From the NCBI GenBank assembly GCA_026545765.1, contig CM048839.1, positions 47,228,677 through 47,292,676 of the forward strand: 64,000 bases of DNA. The letters run 5' to 3'. Below the pieces are notes generated by a model. The model saw only the letters and a program-made list of their open reading frames with translations, had not been told where the DNA came from and did no database searches. The position numbers and the translations under genes were made by a program. How positions within the stretch are numbered: position 1 is the first letter of the stretch; each line of letters opens with the position of its first letter. This DNA is from Plantago major (taxonomy: Eukaryota > Streptophyta > Magnoliopsida > Lamiales > Plantaginaceae). Below, one piece after another: positions 20,883 through 32,247 of this stretch.

Positions 20883-23878
20883 CTACCTTCGCCGCTCGGA
20901 CGAACTAGGTTGAGACCGAGAGGGACCCCCCGTATCCTTCTCCGGAGGCGCTTGACCTTGCTGTTGGGCTAACCTCCGTTCTCTCCGAGCCTCAACCTCT
21001 TTCAGGACGGCCGGACACTCCTCCATCAAGTCTAGGTCGCGAGCAAAACCATGGACAGGCCCAGGCAGAGTCAACCAGTCTCGGTTGTGTTCCAAGTGAT
21101 CCTCCAAAGGAACGAAAACACTGGACATAAGCACCCGAGGGACGAAGGATGGGAGATTCAGACCGCCATGGTTGTACTTCTTGCCCTCCGACTCGTCGCA
21201 GACCAGCTCCACAAACTCACATTTAAGCAGGTCTTCGTCCAAGACACTCTCCGGAGCAAAGTCCGAGCCATCTCCATTCTTAAAGGCGGACACTCCCTCA
21301 GCCTCCAAGTCGCAGCCAGCCGGTATCCAACCCTTCCTCCGGCACTGGTCCACAGCTGCATCAAACCCATCTTGACGGGCCTCGTCATACTTTGACTCGA
21401 ACAAAAACTTGCAGGAGTCCGAATCAAGGAAATCTTGGACAACCCTTGTCCGGATCCCCCGAAGCTCCTTCAGCATCTTATCTTTGAAAGTCCGAGAGAC
21501 ACCCACGAACTCGTCCAAACTATCTTGGTGCACTTTCAAGTCAGTCTCCAAAGATCGAATGGCACTTTTCATCTTGGCCGTCTCCGACTCGGCCTCCTGT
21601 TTAGCAGCTATGGCCTTCTTTAGGCGCTCCGAAGTGCTGTTCAACCGGGACGCTTCAATCACCCGGGCAGCCTCAGCCTTGGCCAAATCCTCTTCTAGGG
21701 TAGCCCTCCGAGCAGCTACCAAGGAGCATGCTTCCACGGCAGCAGCAAGCTAAAACAAAAACGAAACATCGGAAGTGTTAGATACCTCCGAACCACAAGA
21801 AGATGTAAAACCAACGGAAAATTTAAACTTACTTTGCGCTGAGCGGCAGTTAACTCCGAGATCCGATCCAACTCCGAGGCAGCAACCAACCGAGCAACTT
21901 CAGCATCCGAATCCAGCTCAGGCGCCTCGCTCATCTTTCCCTTGCCTTTCTTGGCGGGAGGATTCGGACCTTCGGAGGAGCGCTTTTGCGGCCAGAACGC
22001 CGATCCGCTTATGGAGGATCTCGGACACGGATCTTGGAGGCTTCTTGAGCCCTTAGATCCACCACCTTACCTTGTCCGAGTAGGATAGTTTGGGCCTCTT
22101 CGCCGGCAGCTCTCCGAGATTCCTCCACTCGAAAACGGTAGCATTTCTTGGCCCATCGGGAGTACGTGGAAGTCTTGATAATCTGGTCCGGAACCTCTCG
22201 CCAACTCCTTCCAGGCAAAGATTTTGTCGACGCTTCAACTCCGCATGGTCGACATCGTATACTCGAACCAAAAGCTGCACATCCGAATCACAATGAGTTG
22301 CAAAATACAAAAGAATCTACAAAAGATAATCATATAGTCGACGAACAGTCAACCGAATCGGACAACCAACCAGGGGTAGAGGGAAACCACTTACTCAAAT
22401 CCTCCATGTTGTCACAAAACTTGGCTCGAACAAGCCGCCCAAGAAGGCGGTCGACATATCAGCCTCTAAGAAGAAGTACTTTTCCGGCTCTTGACTCCGA
22501 TGGAGTGCTTGCATCCACAAGGGGATGTTCCGTGTCGGTGGCTTCCAATCTGGCAGCTTGCCTCTGAAGAACTTTTTCTCTAAATGACACTTGGGCCTCT
22601 CCGCTTCGGATTGCCCGTGCTTCAGAGACTGACGGACAAAAATGTACCTCTTGAACCATTGGATTCCCAATGAGGACAGGGGATCAACAAAAAACGTGTA
22701 CGCCTGGCGACATACGAACGTGTAGAACCATGTGTTCCTATTACTTACACTTATATTGAATAACTTGCGAAAATTATCGAATGTGACCGGGATGCCTTTA
22801 TATTTACATAAGACCTCAAGCACATCGATTTCGAGGAGTTAGGAATGATCAGTGCGGACTCAAACCCATGTTGTTCAAAATCTCCAAAACTTCAGATACG
22901 GGCAAAGCGCCACCAAGAATGAAGACTTATCTCATAGACAGACATGTATCCCGGAGGCGGATTGTAGAACGCATGAGATTCGTCTGGGATAAGAATCTCC
23001 ACACATTCCGGGATCTCATATCTCCTCTGGAGCTCATCCACTTCATCGGCTCGGATGGTTGAGGCACAGGTAGGCAAAGTACCGTCTTCATTCAACTCGC
23101 CCTCCGGATCGGGGTGAGTGACCTCGTCTTTAGACCGAGGGAACTTTACTTGGAATACGTCCTCACCCTTCCTCAGCCTCTCCGGACGCTCTTCCTCAGC
23201 CATCTGCCGACTCGGTCCTGCTTGCCCAGCAGATTCCACACGGAGCACACGAGCGGATGGCTCTACACTTTCTTCCTCTTCAGAACCAGAATCTTGGCCC
23301 CGCACACCTTCTTCTGCCTCATCTTCCTCGGATGAGGACGCTAACTCTACAACAGTCCGAAGAGGCGCAGCGACATGCACACGATCCTCCTCGCCCTCTT
23401 CGAAGATGCTCAAATTGGGAGGTGCTTCCGAGGTATCATGAACTTCCTCGATGATCGGCGCCTGCGGATCCGGAATGAACGGGACTCGATTAGGATTACT
23501 CCTAAAATTATAACCAAGGTTGCGAATTAAAGATCGAATCTCTACCGGAAGTTCGGATTCTTGCCACCGACCAGGCGACGAGTTCCTATAACTCATGAAC
23601 TTGTCTCTTGAGCCACAATAACTCGCATGGGACACTCGCAGGTAATCCTGACGCCTCGGAGGACTAGAATCCGGAACAACTAACCGAAGTAAGGAACTTA
23701 CCTCGGGCTCTTCCCGACTCGGATGGGGCGCTTGTTCCACCTCCAATACTTCATCATCATCTACGATCCCAATTTCCTCGGAGCTATCGGTTAAAGATAT
23801 CGCCTCGGAGTCATATCCCTCAGCCTCGGATCGGTTTTGGCTATCACTCTCGGACATCCTAGGGAAAGTAGAAAGCAA
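20883..23878 (-). CDS. Antisense gene of the Tat element (Transposase_28-like and coiled-coil parts), fossil
   Basis: A gene on the strand opposite gag-pol. Read from 23,878 down, it starts MLSTFPRMSESDSQNRSEAE and has a long acidic Ser/Glu region. It then shows RYEIPECVEILIPDE and NPPPGYMSVYEISLH (near 23,000-22,900), and LEVLCKYKGIPVTFDNFRKL with GIQWFKRYIFVR (near 22,810-22,640). These resemble the plant family described as putative gypsy-type transposon (Transposase_28). The far part (21,737-20,883) is a long Ala/Glu/Lys coiled coil (ATLEEDLAKAEAARVIEASR). Antisense genes of this kind are known in some Tat-clade elements; the function is unknown. It is expected to be spliced. The state of the copy was not resolved. 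Confidence 0.7.
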
Positions 23879-24282
23879 TTTCGTAAGCTTTAAGATGGCA
23901 GTCCGAGAGGTCGTTTATGTATATTAAAAGTGGTCAGTTCAAGGCCAAAACTAGCGGCTTTACTCGACGAAGTTAGTTCGAGTCAAGATTACGCTTATTC
24001 GGGATTAGTCAACATCAAGTACGTATTGATTATCAACTATACTACACATCATAAGCATGCATCCGAATAACTTGAAGATGAAAGACAACAGAGATAATTT
24101 AATCATAAGACGAGATAAGTAAACTTACTTGGACTCGGATGATTAGATAGAAGTGACTTGACTTTGACAGATCACGCTTGAACCGCTTCGTTGCTCGCTT
24201 GGATTCCGGTAGTTGCTTCGGATATACTTAGAATGCAAAAATTCTCTCTCTAAACGGTGAGAAATGAACCGGCCAACCCCTC

Positions 24283-24296
24283 TATTTATAGAGGGC
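24283..24296 (-). promoter_or_regulatory. TATA box for the antisense gene
   Basis: On the minus strand this reads CTATAAATAGAGGG, a textbook plant TATA box, about 400 bases upstream of the antisense ATG at 23,878. It points to independent transcription from inside the element, opposite to gag-pol. Confidence 0.65.
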
Positions 24297-24915
24297 CATA
24301 TTGGGAACTCCAACCGTCGCGATTTTTCGGATTTAATCTCCACCGTAGATCAAAAACCATCCAACGGTATAGTACAATTATACCAAGTGAAATGACGAAT
24401 TGGTACAACAAATTTATCTCACGGATAGGCAAATACAACAACTATCCCACTCTCGGGCGTGCATAACACGCAGCAGTCCGGATTATCATCTTCTGACGCC
24501 TAGCGCTTATCACCCAACATAACTTGTCCACACAAGGAACCTCGTTTACTCGGCGATTACACTTCGGACCTCCACTTGACCACAGAGGTTGGTTCGACGG
24601 ACACGCACCTACGGTCCGCCATCAGTAGCTCATCAAAGGTACACTATCGATGTTGAGCCTAAACTTAGTCTCCATTACAAATACCCTTTTTCTTTTTCTT
24701 CACTTAGTCGCTTCTGACCCAAAATTTCGGATGGCAACGATGTTTTAGAAAAGAAAAAAGGGGGGGGGGGAGAGAGACTAAGTCAATGGCCACACGAAGT
24801 ACGGAGTACACCTTTTTCAACAAGATCAAACGGATTGATCAAGAACGGATTTTTCCTCAAAACAATTTTCCCAAACCAGTAGTTCCACAACTATCTTCTA
24901 CTAAGATACTTGGAA

Positions 24916-24928
24916 ACTAGGGGGACAT
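24916..24928 (+). promoter_or_regulatory. Polypurine tract of the Tat element
   Basis: AAACTAGGGGGAC directly precedes the 3' LTR (24,930), where plus-strand priming occurs in LTR elements. A second G-rich purine run lies at about 24,750-24,777. Confidence 0.7.
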
Positions 24929-24929
24929 A

Positions 24930-25879
24930 TGTTGATACGAAAATATGTCCAATCCGTCATAAAGGACCTAGGAACAAATCCTAAGGCGCCCTAAGTCATC
25001 CAATGGATCCGAGACACTTTAGTCCGAGCCAATGGTCCGATCCGGGCAGACCATCCATGGTCCGACCCACCCTAAAAGAAAGGAACAAAGGATTTGGACT
25101 CAAGGCCCGACCCGAACGTTGGTCCGACCCACCTCGCCCGAGCCTCTCGGGAAAGGAGCATAGTGCTAAGTCGACTTCTCCGACCCAAGGACTCCGATAC
25201 GGATGTCAACTCGGATCCAGCATGACCATCTTATAAAGCAACCAAGCAAATGGGCACCAAAGAGTGAGGTGTCCGAACCCAGGAGCTCCGAATCGGAAGA
25301 GTTGGACAGGCAGGAGAACTTCCTCAGCTGACAACCAAATGTGGTCCGAACCAATCGTCCGGATCCATCTCTCCGAACCTGGGAACTCGGCAGAACTAAT
25401 CACATCCTCAAGAACTCTCCCAATAATGACCAAACTACCCCCAAAGCCCAAGATGGCATGGGTTAAAACTTCATTATTGGGTATGGGCCTCATATTAGCA
25501 TTGGTGGCTCAATCCTGGCCTTACACATGGTGCAATCCTAGCAAGGCCTTCCATTTTGATGATAGCCTATAAATAAGGCACACATCCCAACAAGTAAGTA
25601 ACTTTGGAACGAGTCATCTTACAAGTCACATCACGACCCCAATCCCGAGCATTATACAGAGTTGATCTTCAGTCACTCTCGAGTAAAGTCTCATCCCGGT
25701 TTGACACTTAGCAAACCGGGCACTAACCCCCCCCCCCCCCTCAAGTGTGGAGGTTCTTATCGAAGTAGTTGGTCGCTGGTTCTTACGCCTTGGTCCTTAC
25801 CTAGCAAGAGCTCCTTACCTTGGCACCCATTAGTGGAGTTGAAATAAATCTAAGTAGTTGGGGAGTTACACCCTCAACA
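24930..25879 (+). repeat. 3' LTR of the Tat element
   Basis: 950 bp, near-identical to 11,639-12,593, ending CCCTCAACA before the target duplication CCTAT. The TATA word recurs near 25,567-25,579. Confidence 0.95.
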
Positions 25880-25884
25880 CCTAT

Positions 25885-26262
25885 CATATTTTATTTGCAT
25901 GTTATCGTACGAGTTTATTAGATTTACGAACAAAAAATTAGTTGCTTAAAAAACTAAATAAATAAATCAGCGACGAAAAGTAATATATTCGTCGCTAATA
26001 AATAATATAAATTTGATTACTGTAATTAAAAAACCTCAGCTGTTTCGTCGCTAATTAGTGACGGAATAGCGACGGTTAGAACAATCGTCGCTTTATTGGT
26101 CAATTGGTCTCCGATAATACCCGTCGCCAACTTTAGCGACTACGTGTGTTTTTTCATCGCCAATTTAGCGACGGGATTATGAGTCGACTGAGCCATTTAG
26201 GGACGAATTATAGGTGTTTAGCGACTCATTATTCCAATGCTATTTGAGAGTTTTTTGTAGTG
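25885..26262. mobile_element. Right end of a CACTA (En/Spm) element, host of the Tat insertion
   Basis: Ends GAGAGTTTTTTGTAGTG, the inverted CACTACAAAAAACTC terminus. Upstream it has many copies of the subterminal word GCGACG/CGTCGC in both directions. The Tat element inserted at its inner edge. The matching left end was not found in the window, so the rest of this CACTA is deleted, outside, or unrecognised near 11,100-11,635. Confidence 0.75.
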
Positions 26263-26620
26263 ACTTATACACAAATTTGGGATTCATTAAGAGTTCATTA
26301 ACATCATTTATCCATTTTGCAGGATTACACTTTAAAAGTGTCTTACACGAGAACATGTTTTGGAGTTATCGTCACAAATGGCATAACTCTGAAGTGCTCT
26401 TAATTCTTAGGGTGAAATACGCTCTCAAAGCGCTCTACGAATCTATACAACTTAATTTGCCACATTGAACCAGATTATTCTTCAAGATGTAGGTTTAACC
26501 ATATTTCTCTAGATTGAGACCATACAAGATCTTTTAGACATACTCTTTTTAGTATAGTTGATTTTCTCCATGCTAAAGATCACATGCGTTATGTCCTAGT
26601 CGTAAAAGTCCAAACATATT

Positions 26621-26910
26621 CAGGGGCGGAGCTAGGATTGTGAACCGTCTAGGGCGTATAAATTTTGAAAAAAAAATCTTTACTAAAAGAGAAATATTTT
26701 CAATCATTGATAAGGATTATTTATAAGTATAATGAAAATACAAACAAAAAGTTGTGATTTTATCTATATTCTACCATATATATGTATTTTAGAATTGAGA
26801 AAGGGTAGTGCAAAGGTAATAATATTCTAAAATACACTACTATAATTTTTTTATTTTCAATGGAGGGTAGGGCAAGAGCCCTACTATACTTGGGCATAGA
26901 TCTGCCCTTG
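26621..26910. mobile_element. hAT-type MITE
   Basis: 290 bp with near-inverted ends CAGGGGCGGA and TCTGCCCTTG, flanked by a perfect 8-bp target duplication AACATATT (26,613-26,620 and 26,911-26,918). Eight-base duplications and CAGGGGCGGA-like ends fit the hAT superfamily. No coding capacity. Confidence 0.85.
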
Positions 26911-26918
26911 AACATATT

Positions 26919-27812
26919 ACATATTGATTATGTCTTTCATTCAGATATGTGATTGAGTGCATCAATTCACATTCTAACACTTCACTTTATACTCATGTGT
27001 AGTTGCTCATGGAGAGACAACTTGTTACAACGTCAACAAGGACTAGAGAAAAAATATTTAAATATTATGTCCAAGTCCACATAAAGATGTGAAGTTCTTC
27101 ATTAAACTCTATAGTTTTGTGTTTCATAAGTCAGCTACAATTCGACCATGGTTTTCCATCATATCAAATTTTTATTGCATCATTTCATTGTCTACAACTT
27201 TTCACAATTCTTGTGAACAGGGTTTCAGAAAACCAACAAAAATCTAGTTTAGACTTGGGAAATCAATGTCGACCCAAAATTTAGAACATTCTCTTTGAAC
27301 TTTCAATTCAATCAATAATTCCATCGACTGTCTTGAATTAAAATTTATTCACTCAAATATGCAATTTGAATGCCCTCGAGTTAAGTAGAGTTCAAACGAA
27401 AATCGCCATATTCTCCCCACACGAATAATTATCCTTAATTCGCGAAACAAATGGACTAATAAATTATCCTTGATTGGAAGCCACACATTCTTAGTGAATT
27501 TCCATGGCCTCTCCATATAAATAGGGGGACTCCCAAAATCCTTTAGACTAGTGGACTTTCATTACTTTCTACCACGCAGGTCAAAGAGTTCCTTTCTTTA
27601 TCTCTTATTTATAGGTCTGGCCTCACAAGCCTTTGGTATTCCTTAAGTCAATGTCTTAGTACATTTGTTTTTTTCTAGGTTCAAAATCATGAGCTTTGGT
27701 TCCTCTTGAGTTGAGTTTCTATTTCTAGCAATACTTCTAGTCCCACGTTCATGAGCCTTCGCTTGATTTGGAATGGAGTCACCTTACTTCTAGAGTTCTA
27801 GTTACATTAGAA
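26919..27812. other. Intergenic, nothing recognised
   Basis: AT-rich, with no open frame or repeat that I can support. Confidence 0.6.
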
Positions 27813-28500
27813 ATTCACTACAAGAAATCAGGGAAAAAACGATGGAAAATCCGTCGCCCCTATAGCGACGAATCGCTAAGGGTAGCCGTCGCTACCCGTA
27901 GAGACGGATAAAAGTTATCCGTCGCTATGTCGCTAATGTATTGACTTTTAATTTTTTTTTAAATCAAAAATTTACGACGGATAGATTATCCGTCGTAAAT
28001 AATTTAAAATTTAATTTAAAAATAAAAAAATAGCGACGGATAAATTATCCGTCGCTAATTTTAAAAAAAAATTAAAAAAATTGCGACCGACGGATAATCT
28101 ATCCGTCGCCCCAAAATAGTAAAAATCGGGGCAGAAGCCCCATTTCCACCATTTTTGCTTCTGCTTCCTTCTTCTCCCCTTTTCCGTTCCAATTTCGATT
28201 TCTTCACTTTCCGGCCAAAACTCCACCATTCTGGCCAATCTTGGTGTCAATTCGAAGCTCGTGGGACAAGGAGCTTGGGTGGTCGATCAATTTCATCCTT
28301 CTTTGGCTATTTTTACCGCAATTTGAAGGTATTAGGCTAAACCCTAACTATTCTAAATTTGGGATTTTTGATAATTTAGATCAATTGTATGTTTGTAAAC
28401 AATTATGGTAGCTAGTATATGTTATATGAAGTAGTGGGTTAAGCTTGGGGTTGTCAATTGATTAATTTTGTTGTGAAATTGATTTAGTGTTCGATGTTTG

Positions 28501-28568
28501 ATTGATTAAGCTTGATTTTCATGTTTGATGTTTGATTGATTAAGCTTGATTTTCATGTTTGATGTTTT
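28501..28568. repeat. Two-copy 34-bp tandem repeat
   Basis: The unit ATTGATTAAGCTTGATTTTC plus 14 bases is present twice in a row inside the CACTA element, before its first coding block. Confidence 0.8.
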
Positions 28569-29037
28569 TGTATATGAATTACAATTAGTGTTTTGAAACC
28601 CTAATTTTTTGACAAATTTGGAAATTTTGTTAATTTCGACTAGTTTAATGTTAAGTATATATATCAAATTAGTATTACTAGTTAATTAGTATAATGTTAA
28701 GATTTAGTAAATTAACTTTGAGATTGCTATCACTTAGATTGTTAATTAGTATAATGTTAAGTAGTTTTGATTTGATAAATTCGTATATGTACTAGATAAC
28801 GAGGATTTAGTTAAGTGTTTTGAGACCATTTGTTGATTATATTAACGTGTAATTTATAATTTATAACTCGTAGTAGTAAGTGGTTGAAATGGTTAAAATA
28901 CATGGGAAATTTTGTAACATATCGAACACTTAATAATAAATCATGAAATTATAAGGAACGTATAATAATTAACAATTAATCTCTACAATCTCAGCATAAT
29001 TGGAATCGATGTAATAAATTAAATACGATCTAATCAA

Positions 29038-29494
29038 TTGGAACGTGTCAGGTTACGAAAGTATCTAATGAATTCCGACCTTTCATGGATGTACGATCAT
29101 ACGGCGGTAAATGGCAGAGTTTATAGGAGTTTTGTAAAAGGGGTTAAACGTTTCATCGCGTTTGCCATGGGACGTCCGGCTTATGCAAACGGGGGGGGGG
29201 GGGTTGATAAAGTGTCCTTACACATTGGAAACCTGCGGAAACAAGCAATTTATGACTCCTGCAGCGGTATTCGAGCACTTGAGACGTAATGGATTCATGC
29301 CTGAGTATCATGTATGGATTCATCATGGTGGGGAAGCACCGTCCATGGCATACCTCCAATGGAGAGAGAGGCGGGGTTTGGGGCCGCCTATTGAGTACGT
29401 TTTTTGTTGTCGGAACATGTGCATGGTGTATTGGGAGGAGGATGTAGATCTGTTGGAATGCAAGTTCTGTGGTAGGGAGCGTCACAAGTGGTGA
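29038..29494 (+). pseudogene. CACTA transposase (TNPD/TNP2), N-terminal remnant
   Basis: The first frame reads LSWMYDHTAVNGRVYRSF and FIAFAMGRPAY, the transposase-associated domain that opens plant CACTA transposases. A second frame continues with NKQFMTPAAVFEHLRRNGFM, PEYHVWIHHGG and a finger-like end (CRNMCMVYWEEDVDLLECKF then CGRERHKW). The frame changes at a run of 13 G (29,191-29,203), so either the copy is frameshifted or the run length is misread. The DDE catalytic region that should follow is absent, and the text ends in a stop near 29,494. Non-functional as a transposase. Confidence 0.8.
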
Positions 29495-29920
29495 GGAGGG
29501 GGCTGCAAGAGAATGATGAGTTTTATCCGTTTTGTCTTTAATTAGGCTTGTATAACTAGTAATCATTAGTTGATATATGAAACCAAATATTATGGTAAAA
29601 TTGAAGCTAATGTAACTTATATTATGTAATGACGTAACAATTGATTGAAGCTAATATAACTTATATTATGTAGTAATTGATTGAATTATTGTGAAATTGA
29701 TTTATTATCGTAAATGATAGACCTCGATCTAATGAATTCAAATGTGTCAGGTTATTATCTAATTATTCAATGAATACCGATCGTTCATGGATGTATTGTT
29801 GTACTCTAAATGGCAGAGTTCAATTGAGTTTTCTGAAAGGGGTTGAAGGTTTCATTGCATTTGTTCTGTATTATAACTCGTACTAACATATTTTATTGTA
29901 TTTGTTACATGTTTTTGCAG

Positions 29921-31685
29921 ATGTGTCGCGACAGAGACCACGCAGCCAGCTGCATGATGGTGCTGGGTCGGGGACAGGGTCAGAGGGGGGTGAGGGCTCT
30001 GGTAGTCAGGGCAGCAGGTCTCAGGTTCCTGAGACCCCACCACCATCCATAGCAGGGCTCTACCACCACAGACTGGAGAAGGAGGACGATTGTCCCTACC
30101 TCGAGTGGGATGCACAGAATCCCAACGTTACGTGGGACGGGTTGCCTGTGATTTTTCATCTTGGTCTTGCCAAGTAAGTATTATACATTCTTCTTAAATA
30201 TGTAAAACATAACTTATGATAGTTGACAAGTATAAATTGTTGTACTAAAGTAATAAATATTTGTTTCTTGTATCTTATACATTGACAACAGTTTATGGCC
30301 TCGGGAGGTCCACAACAAACTAGGTGACATCTTTCGGAGCAGGAGAGAGCCACCGGGGCAGGGTGGTGAGTGTTGGTCTCACATCTCGGACCGCATGAGG
30401 GCCGAGTACTTTGATAAGCTACGGGTAAGTTAAAATATGACATTCCTTTATTCGTCATTATAATCATTTTAATATGAGTGGTATGTTAGCCACTGTATGT
30501 GAGTGGTATGTTAGCCACTTTATTTGGGTGATATGTTAGTCACCATTGTGTTAGTAAAATTTAGGACAATGTGAGTGGTATGTTAGCCACTATATGTGAG
30601 TGGTATGTTCGCAACTTTGTTTGGTTGATATGTTAGTCACCATATATGTTATGTTGTTGTATCTTATTAAATTGATGTAACATGGTGACGTTATATATAT
30701 TGACTTTGGATGTTGTATGAAATTGGGAATGTAGAAGGAGTACTTCATTCCCAGCAGATTGATCCCCCAGATCTAACGTGTTTACGAGACTGTGGGATCT
30801 AAACTGTACAGGGATATGGTCCATACTTGGAAAGCCATTCGGGATCGGAATGGCCCAATGCCTCCACAGGTTGATGCAGAGGAGTGGGCCCTTTGGGATG
30901 CCTACTGGTCTCGAACTGATGTCGAGAATAATGCCTACATCAACAAATGTAATCGGCATCTCACGATGCAAAGATGAAGGGCCGTTCACCACCTTGGGAG
31001 GCGATCTACTCTCACTGATTATTACCAATCGGTAAGTATATATATGTTTTTTTTTCAATCTAGCATTACGTGTATGTATTGTGTCTCTGCTCTATTACTT
31101 GTGAGATGATAAATTGTTGACTATATATGTTGTTCAGATGTCACGGGGGGAGGTGAAATCCAAGTATGACATCTTCAAGAAGGCCAAGCATAAGGGCGGG
31201 GTGTACTGACTCCCGGGCCGAGTCTATTGCGGTATGTTTATTTTGCTTAAAGTTCATATTTGTACACTATTACAAGTTATTTTTGAAAAACAGTAACTGA
31301 TCATGATATCTGCTATTTACGATTTCAGGCTGAGGTTGATGCTCAGGTAGCGAGGCAGGAGGAAGAGACGGGTGATGTGCTGTCAACTGAATAAGTTGAC
31401 AACATCTTCTTAAAGGTCAACAAACCGGACAACAAAGGACGAATATATGGACTCGGGAGCCTCGGTTTGAGGTTGGCTAGTCCGGGGTGCTCCTCGTCAT
31501 CATCCCAGCAGTCTAGACGTCCGGTTTTCACACAGGCCCAGGTCTCGGATATGGTGCAGTCGCAGGTCGTAGAACATGTTGCATGGCTAACTCAAGAGAT
31601 GGAGCAGCGCGACAGAGAACAAAGGGATGAGATGGAGCGGCGCGACAGAGAACGAAGGGAGGAGAACGAGCGCCTTCGGTTATAG
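29921..31685 (+). pseudogene. Ptta/En/Spm-family (TNPA-like) gene of the CACTA element, decayed
   Basis: Five exon-like blocks fit GT/AG sites: 29,921-30,173, 30,292-30,424, 30,735-31,031, 31,138-31,231 and 31,329-31,685. Typical family text is present: LWPREVHNKLGDIFRSR, YRDMVHTWKAIRDRNGPMPP, SRGEVKSKYDIFKKAKHKGG, GRIYGLGSLG, and a charged C-terminal coiled coil (MEQRDREQRDEMERRDRERR). In En/Spm, TNPA binds subterminal repeats. In-frame stops near 30,774, 30,975 and 31,392 and a frameshift near 31,206 show it is dead. The first block is a Gly/Ser-rich linker ending PVIFHLGLA. Confidence 0.8.
30476..30652. repeat. Minisatellite with self-complementary unit
   Basis: About seven imperfect copies of a 23-25-base unit, GAGTGGTATGTTAGCCACT, each with GTGG/CCAC arms able to pair. 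It fills most of the intron between exon blocks 2 and 3 of the Ptta-like gene. Confidence 0.8.
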
Positions 31686-32247
31686 ATGGAGGCTTTCATA
31701 TCCCAGTTCGGCCAGCACCCACCCCCGTCTAGTAGCTAGTTATGTATATGTACTATTTACGTTCGGATATATTATATTTAGACTTGTTCGGATAATCTAG
31801 ACTTATTTGGATATTACATTTTTTATTTATAATTTATTGAAACATTTTTCGTATAATTGATTTATTATCGAGCATTATATTGATTAAATAGGTGAACTAC
31901 GAAAAAACAGGAATTAATATTAAAAAAACAAAATTTAAAAAAAAAATTATTTTGTGACGGAATTTGAGATTCCGTCACTAATTCCAATAATACATTGGGC
32001 GATCTATCCGTCGCCCAGTTTAGCGACGGATAGATTCTATCCGTCGCCAATAATCGATTTTTTAAAAAATAAAAAAAAGGTCAAACAAGATAATCCGTCG
32101 TGAATTGGGCGACGAATTATCTATCCGTCGCCACAGCTCTAGTGGGGTGACGGCATTATTATCCGTCGCCAGAGTTGGGGCGACGGATCGCTGGTTCTGT
32201 AGCGACGGATAGATCTGTCGCTACAGACCAGTATTTTTGTAGTGATT

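Larger units (their letters stand above)
11639..25879 (+). mobile_element. Tat-lineage Ty3/gypsy LTR retrotransposon (Retand/TatII-like), fossil
   Basis: A 14.2-kb element with LTRs TGTTGATACG...CCCTCAACA and a perfect 5-bp target duplication CCTAT (11,634-11,638; 25,880-25,884). Order: 5' LTR, primer-binding site, gag, protease, reverse transcriptase, RNase H, second (archaeal-type) RNase H, integrase, a 6.2-kb 3' region with an antisense gene, polypurine tract, 3' LTR. The doubled RNase H marks the Tat clade. There is no extra ORF before gag, unlike Ogre. The copy is broken, with roughly half a dozen or more breaks in gag-pol. The LTRs look about 95-98 percent identical by eye, with most differences in one short stretch, so insertion was fairly recent. 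Confidence 0.92.
27816..32244 (+). mobile_element. CACTA (En/Spm) transposon, complete ends, internally deleted
   Basis: Begins CACTACAAGAAATCAGGG and ends CCAGTATTTTTGTAGTG, flanked by the 3-bp duplication ATT (27,813-27,815; 32,245-32,247). Both subterminal regions (27,846-28,115 and 31,950-32,225) are packed with GCGACGGAT/ATCCGTCGC in both orientations, which in this superfamily are binding sites for the element's DNA-binding protein. It carries the start of a TNPD-type transposase and a decayed Ptta/TNPA-like gene. The catalytic transposase core is missing, so at 4.4 kb it is a non-autonomous deletion derivative. Confidence 0.92.

Noticed and set aside
21051-21753. Plus-strand frames opposite the coiled-coil region
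   Set aside because: Shadows of the antisense gene; Ser-rich low-complexity text with no family.
23114-23454. Plus-strand frames opposite the acidic antisense head
   Set aside because: Mirror of an acidic Ser/Glu coding region; no independent support.
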